A DNA stretch of 64,000 nucleotides from Stenotrophomonas sp. Ste86 (GCF_024519465.1 NZ_JALJRW010000007.1:62001-126000), one strand, 5' to 3'. Shown: positions 9,215 through 17,778, numbered from the stretch's first letter. Notes: generated by a model not told the origin, from the letters alone. Translations and numbers: made by a program.

Positions 9215-9946
9215 TCAGAGCGAGATCTTGCGGAAGACAAACTCAGGAATGTTCTTGATCACCATCATGATCGCCCACCAGAAACCCGGCAGGTAGGCCA
9301 CCGCGCGCCGCCGGTCGGAGGCGCGCACGATGCCCTGCGCGACCTTGTCGGCCGAGGCCCACAACGCGCCCTTCTTGAAGGCCTGCGTCATCGGGGTATC
9401 GACGAAGCCGGGCTTGATGGTCAGCACGTTGATGCCCAGCTTGCCCAGGCGCTGGCCTTGCCCGCTCAGGAACGCGGTGACCGCCGCCTTGGCGCTGCCG
9501 TACAGGTAGTTGCTGGCACGGCCGCGGTCACCGGCGACCGAGGAGATCACCGCCAGGTTGCTGCCGGCCGACAGGCGCTGGGCCAGTGCCGTGCACAGCG
9601 CGATGGTGGAGGTGCCGTTGGTGATGAACTCACGCATCGCCAGATCGACCGACTGGTCGCAGGCGGCCTGGTCGGGCAGGGTGCCGTGGGCGATCAGCAC
9701 CGTATCGATACCACCGCTGGCCGCCCAGGCGGCGTCGAGCATGGCGGCGTGACCGGCCAGGTCGTTGACGTCAAGCGCATAGGCGTCCACCTGGTGGGCA
9801 CCGCGCACGCGCAGGTCGGCGGCGATGGCGTCCAGGCGGTTCGCATTGCGGCCGACCAGGAAAATCGTGCTGGCGCGGGCGGCATACAGCCGGGCCACCG
9901 CTTCAGCGATGGCGGAGGTGGCGCCGATGATCAGAACCTTTTGCAT
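9215..9946 (-). CDS. DprE2-like short-chain reductase (polyprenyl-phospho-2-ketoribose reductase)
   Basis: A short-chain dehydrogenase of 243 residues with an N-terminal cofactor loop (IIGATSAIAEAVARLYA), the central serine in VISSVAGDRG, and the YxxxK motif (NYLYGSAKAA). It is encoded 2 bp after the DprE1-like oxidase. In mycobacteria DprE2 reduces the 2'-keto intermediate made by DprE1 and so completes epimerisation of decaprenyl-phospho-ribose to decaprenyl-phospho-arabinose. The same order, oxidase then reductase, is seen here. The lipid in this organism would be undecaprenyl phosphate (inference). The C-terminal stretch (WWAIMMVIKNIP) is hydrophobic, consistent with membrane-linked action. 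Confidence 0.85.
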   Translation of the reverse strand: MQKVLIIGATSAIAEAVARLYAARASTIFLVGRNANRLDAIAADLRVRGAHQVDAYALDVNDLAGHAAMLDAAWAASGGIDTVLIAHGTLPDQAACDQSVDLAMREFITNGTSTIALCTALAQRLSAGSNLAVISSVAGDRGRASNYLYGSAKAAVTAFLSGQGQRLGKLGINVLTIKPGFVDTPMTQAFKKGALWASADKVAQGIVRASDRRRAVAYLPGFWWAIMMVIKNIPEFVFRKISL

Positions 9947-9948
9947 GC

Positions 9949-11256
9949 TTACTCCATGACCCGGCGCCAGAAGCCGGACGAAAAACGGGGATCGATATGG
10001 TGGGAGAAGGCCTCCCAGGCCGGGAAGGCCTGGCGGAACAGGGCGCCGGACATGCGCGCATCCTTGGCCGGGTACACCGCCCCGCCCGCCTCGGCGACGA
10101 TGCGGTCGAGCCGCTCCAGCATCCTGAACAGGTCAGGCCCGGTATTCGGGAAGTCCAGCGCCAGTGTCGTGCCCGGGCGCGGGAAGGAAAGCATACCCGG
10201 TGCCGGGGCATCCCCGAATTCCTTCAGGACCGCCAGGAACGAGCCGCGCCCGCTGCGCGAGATCTCCGACAGCAGGGCGGCGGTGGCGTCGCGCGCGGTT
10301 GCCGGCGGCAGCACGCACTGGTGCTGCAGGAAGCCGGCCGGGCCGTACATCCGGTTCCAGTCGTTGATGCCATCCAGCGGGTAGAAGTAGCTCTGGTAGT
10401 GCGACAGGTGGCGCGTGCGGCGGCCGGGCTGGCGCCAGTAGTACAGGGTATTGAACGGGCGCAGGGTCAGGCCGTTGACCATCGAGACCGGCGGCACGAA
10501 CGGGATGCTGCGGCGGGGCATCGCGCTGGGCGTGGCCGCCCGCGGGTCGCCCCGGGCATGGTCGCCGCGCAGGAAGTGGCCGCGCCCGAGCTGCTTGCCG
10601 GTGGCCAGGCAGTCGATCCACGCCACGGTGTATTCGAAGCCCGCGGCCGAGTCGCGCGAGAGCGTGAAGAACTCGTCCAGCGAGTCGAAACGGATGGACT
10701 CGGTTTCGATCCACGGCCCAGGCACGCGCCGCAACTGCAGTTCGGCCCAGGTGATCAAGCCGGTCAGGCCCAAGCCGCCGATGGTGGCGACAAACAGCCC
10801 GGTGGCGTCATCGGCACCCAGTGCGATCCGTTGGCCGTCGCTGCGCAGCAGCTCAAAACCCCGCAGGTGGTGGCCGAAACTGCCGGCCCGATGATGGTTT
10901 TTGCCGTGCACATCGTTGGCGATCGCCCCGCCCACCGTGGCGTAGCGGGTGCCGGGCGTGACCGGCAGGAACCAGCCCTGCGGCAGCGCCACCTCGATGA
11001 TCTCGGCCAGCGTCACGCCGGCCTCGCAACGCACGATGCCGGTTGCGGGGTCGAACGCGATGAACCTGTCCAGCGACCGCGCCATCAACAGCGTGCCGCC
11101 CGGGTTGAGACAACTGTCGCCATAGCTGCGCCCATTGCCATGGGGCAGCATCAGGCCATCGACGGCCGGCAGCAGGGCAGCACGGTCGGTGACCGGCGCC
11201 AGCTGCTGTGTCGCCCGGGGGTAACGCCCCCAGGACTGGCCGCCGGCAGACCTCAT
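9949..11256 (-). CDS. DprE1-like FAD-dependent oxidase (polyprenyl-phospho-ribose 2'-oxidase)
   Basis: A protein of 435 residues of the vanillyl-alcohol-oxidase flavoprotein type. The FAD-binding region contains GNGRSYGDSCLN (residues 40-51) and TVGGAIANDVHGKNHHRAGS, which as I recall it is nearly the sequence of mycobacterial DprE1 around its conserved histidine (here H117). YPAKDAR (K398) matches the conserved C-terminal lysine motif. The reaction expected is oxidation of the 2'-hydroxyl of polyprenyl-phospho-ribose. At the place of the mycobacterial reactive cysteine (Cys387), this protein has alanine (A366, TTLALDFP). The ATG overlaps the stop of the upstream UbiA gene in an ATGA. Confidence 0.88.
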   Translation of the reverse strand: MRSAGGQSWGRYPRATQQLAPVTDRAALLPAVDGLMLPHGNGRSYGDSCLNPGGTLLMARSLDRFIAFDPATGIVRCEAGVTLAEIIEVALPQGWFLPVTPGTRYATVGGAIANDVHGKNHHRAGSFGHHLRGFELLRSDGQRIALGADDATGLFVATIGGLGLTGLITWAELQLRRVPGPWIETESIRFDSLDEFFTLSRDSAAGFEYTVAWIDCLATGKQLGRGHFLRGDHARGDPRAATPSAMPRRSIPFVPPVSMVNGLTLRPFNTLYYWRQPGRRTRHLSHYQSYFYPLDGINDWNRMYGPAGFLQHQCVLPPATARDATAALLSEISRSGRGSFLAVLKEFGDAPAPGMLSFPRPGTTLALDFPNTGPDLFRMLERLDRIVAEAGGAVYPAKDARMSGALFRQAFPAWEAFSHHIDPRFSSGFWRRVME

Positions 11257-12671
11257 ATCGCGGCCAGCACGATCACCACGCCCAGCGCGATGACCATCTG
11301 GCTGCCACGGTCGGTGGCGGCGAATACAATCGGGTCATCGTGCATGTCGCCGCGATGGGACACGATCCACATGCGACTGATCCAGTACAGCAGGATCGGA
11401 CACAGCAGCCACAGCACCTTGGGATGGCGGTACAGCTCCATGCTCTCGGGGCTGTTGATGTACAGCGCGAACACCAGCACGCCGATGTAACCGGCTGCCG
11501 CGCCGAGCGACTGCACCAAGGGGAGGTCGGCGACCGAGTAGCCGCGTCCGATCGCCAGATCTTTGCCATTGGCCAGGGCCGAAGCCAGCTCGGTGTAGCG
11601 TTTGAGCATCGCCAGGCTGAGGAAGACGAACATCGAGAACGCCAGCAGCCAGAACGACAGTTCCGAGCCGATCGCCACGGTGCCGCCGATGATGCGCACG
11701 GTATACAGCGCGGCCAGCAGCACCACATCGATCATGACGATGCGCTTGAGCTGCAGCGAGTAGCCCAACGTCATAACGTAGTAGCACAGCAATACCAACG
11801 CGAACGACGGGCTGCACAGCAACGCCAATGCGAACCCGGCCAGGGTCAACAGCGGCGCGACCAGCAGACCGTGCAGCAGCGGCAGCGTACCGGCCGCGAA
11901 CGGACGTTTGCGCTTGCGCGGGTGCATCCGGTCGGGGGTGAGGTCGAGCAGGTCGTTGAGCAGATACACGCCCGAGGCGCACAGACCAAAGGCCAGGAAC
12001 GCCGTGCCGGCATCCACCAGTGCGGTGGGGTCCAGGAAGCGGTGCGCGGTCAGCAGCGGCACCAACACCAGCAGGTTCTTCAACCACTGATAGATGCGCA
12101 GCGCCTTGATCCAGGTCAGCAGGCCCCCATTCTGCGCGGGCAGGTGCGCCAGCACCTCGGTGCGCTTGGCCGCTTCGCGGGCCAGGCCCTCACCGTTGTT
12201 GACCACGATGGCGCCGCCGGCGTGCGCCCAGACCTGCAGGTCGACCCGGCCATTGCCCATGTAGTCGAAGCCGCGTTCGCCGAAGCGCTCGGCCAGCGCC
12301 TTGCCCTTGTTGTGGCCGGACAGGTTGGTGTGGCCATCGCTGGCCATCACCTCTTCGAACAGGCCCAGATGGTCGGCGATCGGCTGCACCAGCATCTGGT
12401 CCGACGCGGTGCACAGCACGCGCGGTCGCTGCGTGGTGGTCCGCAGAATCTCCAGCACGCGCTCGTCGTAGGGCAGGGTCTCGGCAGGCAGCTGCACGCG
12501 GGATGCCAGCTGGCGCTTGACCGCCGCCTTGCCGCCGAGCAGCCAGAACGGGATCAGGAACAGATACAGCGGGTTGCGGGCGAGCAGGGCGAGGAGCGAT
12601 TCATAGAGGATGTCGCTGCGCAGCAGCGTGCCGTCCAGGTCCACGCAGAGGGCACGATGTTCAATGGCCAA
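11253..12671 (-). CDS. HAD phosphatase - UbiA prenyltransferase fusion (polyprenyl-phospho-ribose synthase)
   Basis: A fusion protein of 472 residues. Residues 1-180 form a HAD hydrolase: DLDGT (nucleophile D11), CTASD and K122. Motif IV reads GNGRVD, with asparagine (N140) where GDxxxD would have the first aspartate. Residues 185-472 form a UbiA prenyltransferase with LRIYQWLKN, the metal motif NDLLDLTPD (residues 239-247) and a second polar motif YSLQLKRIVMID, plus about eight helices. Homology to mycobacterial DPPR synthase (Rv3806c) suggests transfer of phosphoribose from PRPP to undecaprenyl phosphate, with the HAD domain removing the 5-phosphate. The start is a TTG at 12671 with GGAG nine bases upstream; no later start would keep the HAD motif. 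Confidence 0.87.
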   Translation of the reverse strand: MAIEHRALCVDLDGTLLRSDILYESLLALLARNPLYLFLIPFWLLGGKAAVKRQLASRVQLPAETLPYDERVLEILRTTTQRPRVLCTASDQMLVQPIADHLGLFEEVMASDGHTNLSGHNKGKALAERFGERGFDYMGNGRVDLQVWAHAGGAIVVNNGEGLAREAAKRTEVLAHLPAQNGGLLTWIKALRIYQWLKNLLVLVPLLTAHRFLDPTALVDAGTAFLAFGLCASGVYLLNDLLDLTPDRMHPRKRKRPFAAGTLPLLHGLLVAPLLTLAGFALALLCSPSFALVLLCYYVMTLGYSLQLKRIVMIDVVLLAALYTVRIIGGTVAIGSELSFWLLAFSMFVFLSLAMLKRYTELASALANGKDLAIGRGYSVADLPLVQSLGAAAGYIGVLVFALYINSPESMELYRHPKVLWLLCPILLYWISRMWIVSHRGDMHDDPIVFAATDRGSQMVIALGVVIVLAAI

Positions 12672-12762
12672 GATTCAGGACTCCGGCGGTTGTGGGCACG
12701 TTGTGCATGGAAAAAGCAGTGTTCTCGTCCAAGGAAATCAAGCTTGCAGCGCGGTGGTCCAC

Positions 12763-13749
12763 TCAGCGCATCCCGTGGCGGCTGGACGGCAGTTCGAGGC
12801 TGAGCATGGCCAGCATCCCCACTGCGACGGCCATCCAGAGGCTGACCAGGCGGATACCGACGGCAGCGGCCAGTGCGACATCGAGCGAGGTTCCCAATGC
12901 GCCCAACATCACCACGATGGCCGCCTCGGTGGTGCCCACGCCGCCCGGCACGAACGATACCGCACCTGCAAGCATCGCGACCGGATAGATGCCCAGCGCA
13001 TGCTGCCAGGCCAGGGGGATGCCCATCGCGTGGCACAGGTAGGCGAATGCGGCTGCGGTGAGGGACCAGGCGAGCGCACCCAGGGCGATTCCTGGGCCGA
13101 GGGTGCGCAGGTGCAGCAGCGGTCCGGCATCCCTGGCGCCACTGAGCAGGAAGTTGGCGAGCTGACGAACCCGTTTGCCCGGCAGTCGGGCGGCGACGCT
13201 GTCCAGGGTGGCCTGCAGCCACGGCCAAGCGACGGCCAGGCACAGCGCCAGAAGGAATCCCAGCACGACGCCGACCAGCAGGCCAAAAGCCGGGATCAGC
13301 GTGGCCGCGCCGAGTCCAAGGAAGACTATGACCAGCAGATCGAGCCCACGCTCGTAGATGAAGGTGCCTAGCACCGTCCTGGGTGGCACCTGGAACATCC
13401 CGAAATAGCGGATCCGCAGCAGCTCCCCGGCCTTGCCAGGGGATGCGGTAAAGGCGAAGCCGGCCAGGTACGCGCGTAGGCCCGCCCACCACGGAAACGC
13501 GCGATGTCCTTGGGCGGACAGCGCGGTATGCCAGCGCTGGTAGCGAATCGCGAAGCTGAGCAGCACCAGTACCGCGCATACGGCAAGAGGGCCCGACAGG
13601 TCCGCCAGCCTCGACAGGATCCCGGTGCCGCGGTCCAGATACACCAAAAGCCCCAGATAGCCGGCACCGATAACCAGCAGAAAAGCTACCGAGCGCTTCC
13701 GCTTGGTGTCCGGATCGGGTGCGAGGGGGCTATCGTGAAGCGGGCGCAT
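12763..13749 (-). CDS. LPG-synthase-like transmembrane protein (flippase-like domain)
   Basis: A membrane protein of 328 residues with about eight helices. It carries family signatures of the lysylphosphatidylglycerol synthase transmembrane / UPF0104 domain (PF03706): RYQRWHTAL, AFTASPGKAGELLRIRY and SFVPGGVGTTEAAIVVML. Family members act in lipid translocation or glycolipid assembly. Here it is the first gene of the putative arabinofuranose operon, 91 bp upstream of the HAD-UbiA gene, and so could flip a lipid-linked sugar, alone or beside GtrA. GGAG lies nine bases before the ATG. A possible promoter lies 45-75 bp upstream. Confidence 0.85.
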   Translation of the reverse strand: MRPLHDSPLAPDPDTKRKRSVAFLLVIGAGYLGLLVYLDRGTGILSRLADLSGPLAVCAVLVLLSFAIRYQRWHTALSAQGHRAFPWWAGLRAYLAGFAFTASPGKAGELLRIRYFGMFQVPPRTVLGTFIYERGLDLLVIVFLGLGAATLIPAFGLLVGVVLGFLLALCLAVAWPWLQATLDSVAARLPGKRVRQLANFLLSGARDAGPLLHLRTLGPGIALGALAWSLTAAAFAYLCHAMGIPLAWQHALGIYPVAMLAGAVSFVPGGVGTTEAAIVVMLGALGTSLDVALAAAVGIRLVSLWMAVAVGMLAMLSLELPSSRHGMR

Positions 13750-13792
13750 GGGTCGGAGCTCCGCTTTCTGGCAGCTGCTGGTCGAACCGCAA

Positions 13793-13822
13793 ATTGTACC
13801 AAAATCGGGTGTCGTTTTTGAA
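13793..13822 (-). promoter_or_regulatory. Possible sigma-70 promoter of the glycan operon
   Basis: On the minus strand TTCAAA (13817-13822) and TACAAT (13793-13798) are 18 bp apart, about 45 bp upstream of the first operon ATG. The -10 element is good and the -35 element is moderate. The surrounding stretch is more AT-rich than its neighbours. Confidence 0.45.
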
Positions 13823-13914
13823 ACAGATGGGCTGGAAGGGGCGCCTCACTGCTTCAGATCCCTGGCATCCGTCGTATCCAGCGGAAGCCGGCCGAATCGG
13901 GCGATGTCGGCAAC

Positions 13915-15687
13915 TCAGTCGACGTCGATGACCATATCCATCGACTTGTAGCGTTCGATGACTCGCTTGCTCTCTTCGTAGTAGGTCTTCTGCGACGGCG
14001 GGACGTAGTACTCCGAATAGGAGCCGTCGCCATCGGTCAGGATGTATTCGGCGCCGAGGTTGGAGACCTTGTCCACTGCGCACTTTTCGAAAAATGTGCA
14101 GCCGAGAAACAGGTTGTGGGCCTTCTTCACCCCGAGCAGGCTGATCAGCGATGGCGCCAGGTCCAGCGAATTCTTGCCGGCCACGTCGATCATCCGGTGC
14201 TCGGCACCTTTCCAGTACATCAGCAACGGGATGGTATCGACGAAGTACCCGTGAACGCGGTCATCTGCCCGGACCGCGTTGGGTCCGGGGAAGGTGGAGT
14301 GGTCGGCGGTGAACACCAGCAGCGTGTTCTCATGCAGGCGGCTTGCCATGAAACGGTCAATGAACCGGCCGAGATCGCGGTCGTAGGTATGGAAGCGGTT
14401 GAGCAGCGGGTTGTCGCCGCCCGCATAGGCGTACTCGCCATCCAGAAACGCGTGCGTCTGAAAGTTGTAGGCAGCGGCGAAGAAGGGCTGGTCGTGGGGC
14501 TGCGACTCAAGTTCGGTCAGCATGGTGTCGAACAACGCGCTGTCGGAGAGATACTTGGGACGCTCGCCTTCGCCACCACCGCTCAGGTAGTGGTCATATA
14601 GATAATCACGCCCCAGCACGCGGTCGAAGCCCAGCGTTTCGACCATCTTGTTCAGATACTCCTGCTGGGACAGGAAGAACATGCTGCGGTACCCCTGCGC
14701 GCGCAGGACCTCGGGAATGCTGATCCGCGAGATCGCGGTGATATCGTCGGAGACATCGCGCTGTCCGATTCCGGTGCCTTCCTGGTTGTAGCCATCCACC
14801 TCCTGGTGGCCCGAGGTCAACTGCCCGCGCAACCCGCGGAAGGTGGCGGCGGTGTGGTTGTAGTAGTTGCTGAACACAAGCGAGCCACCAGCAAGGCGGT
14901 CCAGATTGGGCGTTACGCCCGGGTGCCGGCTGCCGTAGGTATCCATCCACCGGGCCGACATGCCCTCGGTGAAGATCACAATGACGTTCGGCCGCTCGGG
15001 TAGCGCGTGGGTAAACGCCTCCGGGAAACCCTGCTGATAGACGGTGCGCCGCGAGAACTCGGCGCGCGCCTCGATCAGTTCGGCTGCGCTGAGCTGGACC
15101 TGGCCACTCATGCCGGCCGACGTGGCGGCCGAGCGAAGGAAAGAAGAGATCGGTGCTTCCCCGCGCGCGACCACGATGCCACGGGCCAGTGGCTGAATGG
15201 CCAACAGCGTGGCATAGCCTGTACCCAGCACCAGAATGACAACCGCGGTGATGCGACGCGATAGTGGCTTGTATGTGGTGCGGACCACGCAGGCATGTCC
15301 GATGAACGCTGTCAGGAATACGGCCAACAGCGCATAGATGCCATCGAATGCGATCAACCCGACCACTTCCTGGTTGGCGAATGCGATCGGAGGAATGAGG
15401 CCGCCGGAAATCCAGATCGAATAGAGCTGGGCCATGTAGATGCAACCAGCAAGCGCGGGCAGCACAAGCATCAGGATGCGCAACGGCACGAAGCGCAAGC
15501 GCAGCGTCAGCCGCGTTGCCAAATCCAGCAGCACAAGCTCGAGCGCGCAGCTTGCGGCAAACACAGCGAGGTCCGTAGCTGCCTGGAAGCGCAGCATTCG
15601 GAACAGCAGGACAAGGGTCGAGAGTCCTGCGACGCACGTTCCCCACGCGGGAAGCCGCCGGAGGAGGGTCGAATCTGAGATCTTCAT
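13915..15687 (-). CDS. LtaS / phosphoethanolamine-transferase-like sulfatase-fold membrane enzyme
   Basis: A protein of 590 residues. About five N-terminal helices (residues 1-170) are followed by a periplasmic sulfatase-fold domain. Visible catalytic features are the metal ligand E241 in VIVIFTEGMSARWMD, the likely threonine nucleophile T279 in NYYNHTAATFRG, and the metal pair in VFTADHSTFPG. Relatives transfer phosphoglycerol or phosphoethanolamine from phospholipids to surface glycans or lipid A. Which group is moved cannot be told. The ATG at 15687 (MKISDS) directly precedes the first helix; an 87-codon upstream extension has no membrane or family character. It is the last gene before the etf operon. 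Confidence 0.82.
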   Translation of the reverse strand: MKISDSTLLRRLPAWGTCVAGLSTLVLLFRMLRFQAATDLAVFAASCALELVLLDLATRLTLRLRFVPLRILMLVLPALAGCIYMAQLYSIWISGGLIPPIAFANQEVVGLIAFDGIYALLAVFLTAFIGHACVVRTTYKPLSRRITAVVILVLGTGYATLLAIQPLARGIVVARGEAPISSFLRSAATSAGMSGQVQLSAAELIEARAEFSRRTVYQQGFPEAFTHALPERPNVIVIFTEGMSARWMDTYGSRHPGVTPNLDRLAGGSLVFSNYYNHTAATFRGLRGQLTSGHQEVDGYNQEGTGIGQRDVSDDITAISRISIPEVLRAQGYRSMFFLSQQEYLNKMVETLGFDRVLGRDYLYDHYLSGGGEGERPKYLSDSALFDTMLTELESQPHDQPFFAAAYNFQTHAFLDGEYAYAGGDNPLLNRFHTYDRDLGRFIDRFMASRLHENTLLVFTADHSTFPGPNAVRADDRVHGYFVDTIPLLMYWKGAEHRMIDVAGKNSLDLAPSLISLLGVKKAHNLFLGCTFFEKCAVDKVSNLGAEYILTDGDGSYSEYYVPPSQKTYYEESKRVIERYKSMDMVIDVD

Positions 15688-15989
15688 TATCTGAACGGAC
15701 GATCCAGTCGGATCTTCCCTGCAACGCTCCCTGTAAGGCCCTGCTTTCCCTGCGGCCCAAGTTAAGTCCGCGTGATGGGCAGCATCATACGGGGTGTGCC
15801 ATGGGACTGAAATACTGATCGATCTTTCCGCCACGTTCTGTGTGGTCGATAGCAAATCAAGCGCACCCCAACGTATCCCCGGCACGCACCTCGTCCGATG
15901 CTGATACGCGACAACCGGCGTGGCCAAATGAAAAAAGCCGGAATCCACTGGGGATTCCGGCCTTCAAATGCCGCGCTGGCGCGTTTGCC
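15688..15989. other. Intergenic region between sulfatase-like gene and etfA
   Basis: This 302-bp gap holds the etfA terminator at its right end (15931-15961). The remaining 240 bp upstream of the sulfatase-like gene presumably contain its promoter, but I see no convincing -35/-10 pair. An open frame through it is an in-frame extension of the sulfatase-like gene and is not supported. Confidence 0.6.
15931..15961 (-). terminator. Rho-independent terminator of the etfBA operon
   Basis: On the minus strand a perfect 10-bp stem (GCCGGAATCC paired with GGATTCCGGC, five-base loop) is followed by six T residues. It lies 28 bp after the etfA stop codon. Confidence 0.9.
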
Positions 15990-16928
15990 TTACAACGCCG
16001 CTTCCAGCTCCGGCAACAACGTGAACAGATCACCCACCAACCCAATATCGGCGATCTCGAAGATCGGCGAATCCGGATCCTTGTTGATCGCCACGATCGT
16101 GCCGGCGTCCTTGATCCCGGTCAGATGCTGGATCGCACCGCTGATGCCCACGGCCACATACAGCTCCGGCGAGATGATCTTGCCGGTCTGGCCGACCTGC
16201 AGGTCGCTCGGCACGTAGCCGGCATCCACGGCGGCGCGCGAGGCACCGACGGCGGCGCCGAGCTTGTCGGCCAGCTGGAAGATCACCTTGAAGTTCTCTT
16301 CCGAGCCCACGCCACGGCCGCCGGAGACCACGCGCTTGGCGCTCTGCAGGTCGGGGCGGTCGGTGGCACCGGCGGCCAGGCCGACGAAGCGGGTGTGGGT
16401 CGGCAGGGCCGCGTCGACATTGGCCGCTTCAATCGCGGCGCTGCCGCCCTTGGCCGCTTCCGGCCAGGACGCGGCACGCACCGTGGCGACCACGATCTGG
16501 TCGGCCGGCACGTCGACGGTGATGATCGCGTTGCCCGCGTAGATCGGGCGCTTGAAGCTGTGGCTGCCTTCAACGGTCATCAGGTCCGAGACCTGGTTGA
16601 CGCCCAGCAGGGCGGCCACGCAGGGCATGAGGTCCTTGCCGAAGGTGGTCGAGGGGCCGAACACATGGGTGTAGCCCTTGGCAAGCTGCGCGATCTGCGG
16701 GGCCAGCACTTGGGCCAGCGCCTGCGCGTTGGCGGGGTTGGCCACGGTCAGCACCTTGGTCACGCCAGCCAGCTGGGCGGCTTCAGCGGCCGCGCCAGCC
16801 GGGTCGGCGGCCAGCACCAGCACGTCGATGCTGGCACCGCTGATGGCGGCGGCGGCACTGACGGTCTTGGCGGTGGCGGCGTTGAGCTTGCCGTCGTGGT
16901 GCTCGGCGACAACGAGGATCTTGGTCAT
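15990..16928 (-). CDS. etfA: Electron transfer flavoprotein alpha subunit
   Basis: A protein of 312 residues, the usual length. The N-terminal half carries the alpha/beta domain ([14 protein letters not shown]). The C-terminal FAD domain contains [56 protein letters not shown] and the end segment [14 protein letters not shown], all hallmarks of EtfA. With EtfB it passes electrons from acyl-CoA and other dehydrogenases to ETF-ubiquinone oxidoreductase. Its ATG overlaps the last base of the etfB stop codon. In xanthomonads this gene pair borders the lipopolysaccharide locus. Confidence 0.97.
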   Translation of the reverse strand: MTKILVVAEHHDGKLNAATAKTVSAAAAISGASIDVLVLAADPAGAAAEAAQLAGVTKVLTVANPANAQALAQVLAPQIAQLAKGYTHVFGPSTTFGKDLMPCVAALLGVNQVSDLMTVEGSHSFKRPIYAGNAIITVDVPADQIVVATVRAASWPEAAKGGSAAIEAANVDAALPTHTRFVGLAAGATDRPDLQSAKRVVSGGRGVGSEENFKVIFQLADKLGAAVGASRAAVDAGYVPSDLQVGQTGKIISPELYVAVGISGAIQHLTGIKDAGTIVAINKDPDSPIFEIADIGLVGDLFTLLPELEAAL

Positions 16929-17674
16929 TACAGCAACCCCTTCTGCTTGAGTGCGGCGACCAGTTCGGCCGCGTCCTTGACCATCACGCCCTTGCTGCGC
17001 TTGACCGGCGCGGCGTACTGGGTGGTTTTGAAGGTATCGGCGGCGTCCACGCCCAGGTCGGCCAGCTGCAGGGTTTCCATCGGCTTGGCCTTGGCCTTCA
17101 TGATGTCCGGCAGCTTGATGAAGCGCGGCTCATTGAGGCGCAGGTCGGTGGTGACCACGGCCGGCAGGTCCACTTCCAGCGTTTCCAGGCCGGCATCGAC
17201 TTCACGGGTGACCGTGGCCTTGCCGCCGTCGATCTGCAGCTTGCTGGCGAAGGTCGCCTGCGGGCGGCCCCACAGCGTGGCCAGCATCTGGCCGGTCTGG
17301 TTGGCGTCGTCGTCGATGGCCTGCTTGCCGAGGATGACCAGGTCCGGCTGTTCCTTCTCCACCAGCTTGAGCAGGGTGCGCGCAGCGGTCAGCGGCTGGA
17401 TGGCCTGGTCGGTGACCACGTGGATGGCGCGGTTGGCGCCCATGGCCAGGCCGTTGCGCAGGTGGGCCTGGGCGTCGGCGGGGGCAATGGTGGCCACCAC
17501 GACTTCGGTGGCGATGCCCTGGTCGCGCAGACGCAGCGCTTCTTCCAGCGCGATCTCATCGAACGGGTTGGGGGACAGCTTGACGCCGTCGGTGACCACG
17601 CCGGAACCGTCCGGCTTGACCTGAATGCGGACGTTGTAGTCCACCACGCGCTTGTACGCGACGAGGATTTTCAT
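16928..17674 (-). CDS. etfB: Electron transfer flavoprotein beta subunit
   Basis: A protein of 248 residues starting MKILVAYKRVVDYNV, the typical EtfB N-terminus. The AMP-binding and signature region DLVILGKQAIDDDANQTG and the recognition-loop area ATVTREVDAGLETLEV are present. It forms the heterodimer with EtfA encoded immediately downstream. A candidate promoter lies about 75-105 bp upstream. The rfbBACD operon is transcribed divergently from the other side of the 266-bp gap. Confidence 0.97.
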   Translation of the reverse strand: MKILVAYKRVVDYNVRIQVKPDGSGVVTDGVKLSPNPFDEIALEEALRLRDQGIATEVVVATIAPADAQAHLRNGLAMGANRAIHVVTDQAIQPLTAARTLLKLVEKEQPDLVILGKQAIDDDANQTGQMLATLWGRPQATFASKLQIDGGKATVTREVDAGLETLEVDLPAVVTTDLRLNEPRFIKLPDIMKAKAKPMETLQLADLGVDAADTFKTTQYAAPVKRSKGVMVKDAAELVAALKQKGLL

Positions 17675-17748
17675 CTGGTGCTGGATCCTTCAATAACGGG
17701 GGAACGTTCGGTTCTGTAGACAGCAACCGGTTCGGGGGTGGGACCGCG

Positions 17749-17778
17749 ATTCTAACTGGCCGAAGGCAACCATGCGAA
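17749..17778 (-). promoter_or_regulatory. Possible etfBA promoter
   Basis: On the minus strand TTCGCA (17773-17778) and TAGAAT (17749-17754) lie 18 bp apart, about 75 bp upstream of the etfB start. The -10 match is good, the -35 is partial. On the plus strand of the same gap a 10-bp direct repeat AGCGCTGCAT occurs twice close to rfbB, of unknown meaning. Confidence 0.4.

Noticed and set aside
15688..15948. 87-codon N-terminal extension of the LtaS-like enzyme
   Set aside because: No membrane or family features, and it would run to the etfA terminator, leaving no room for a promoter.
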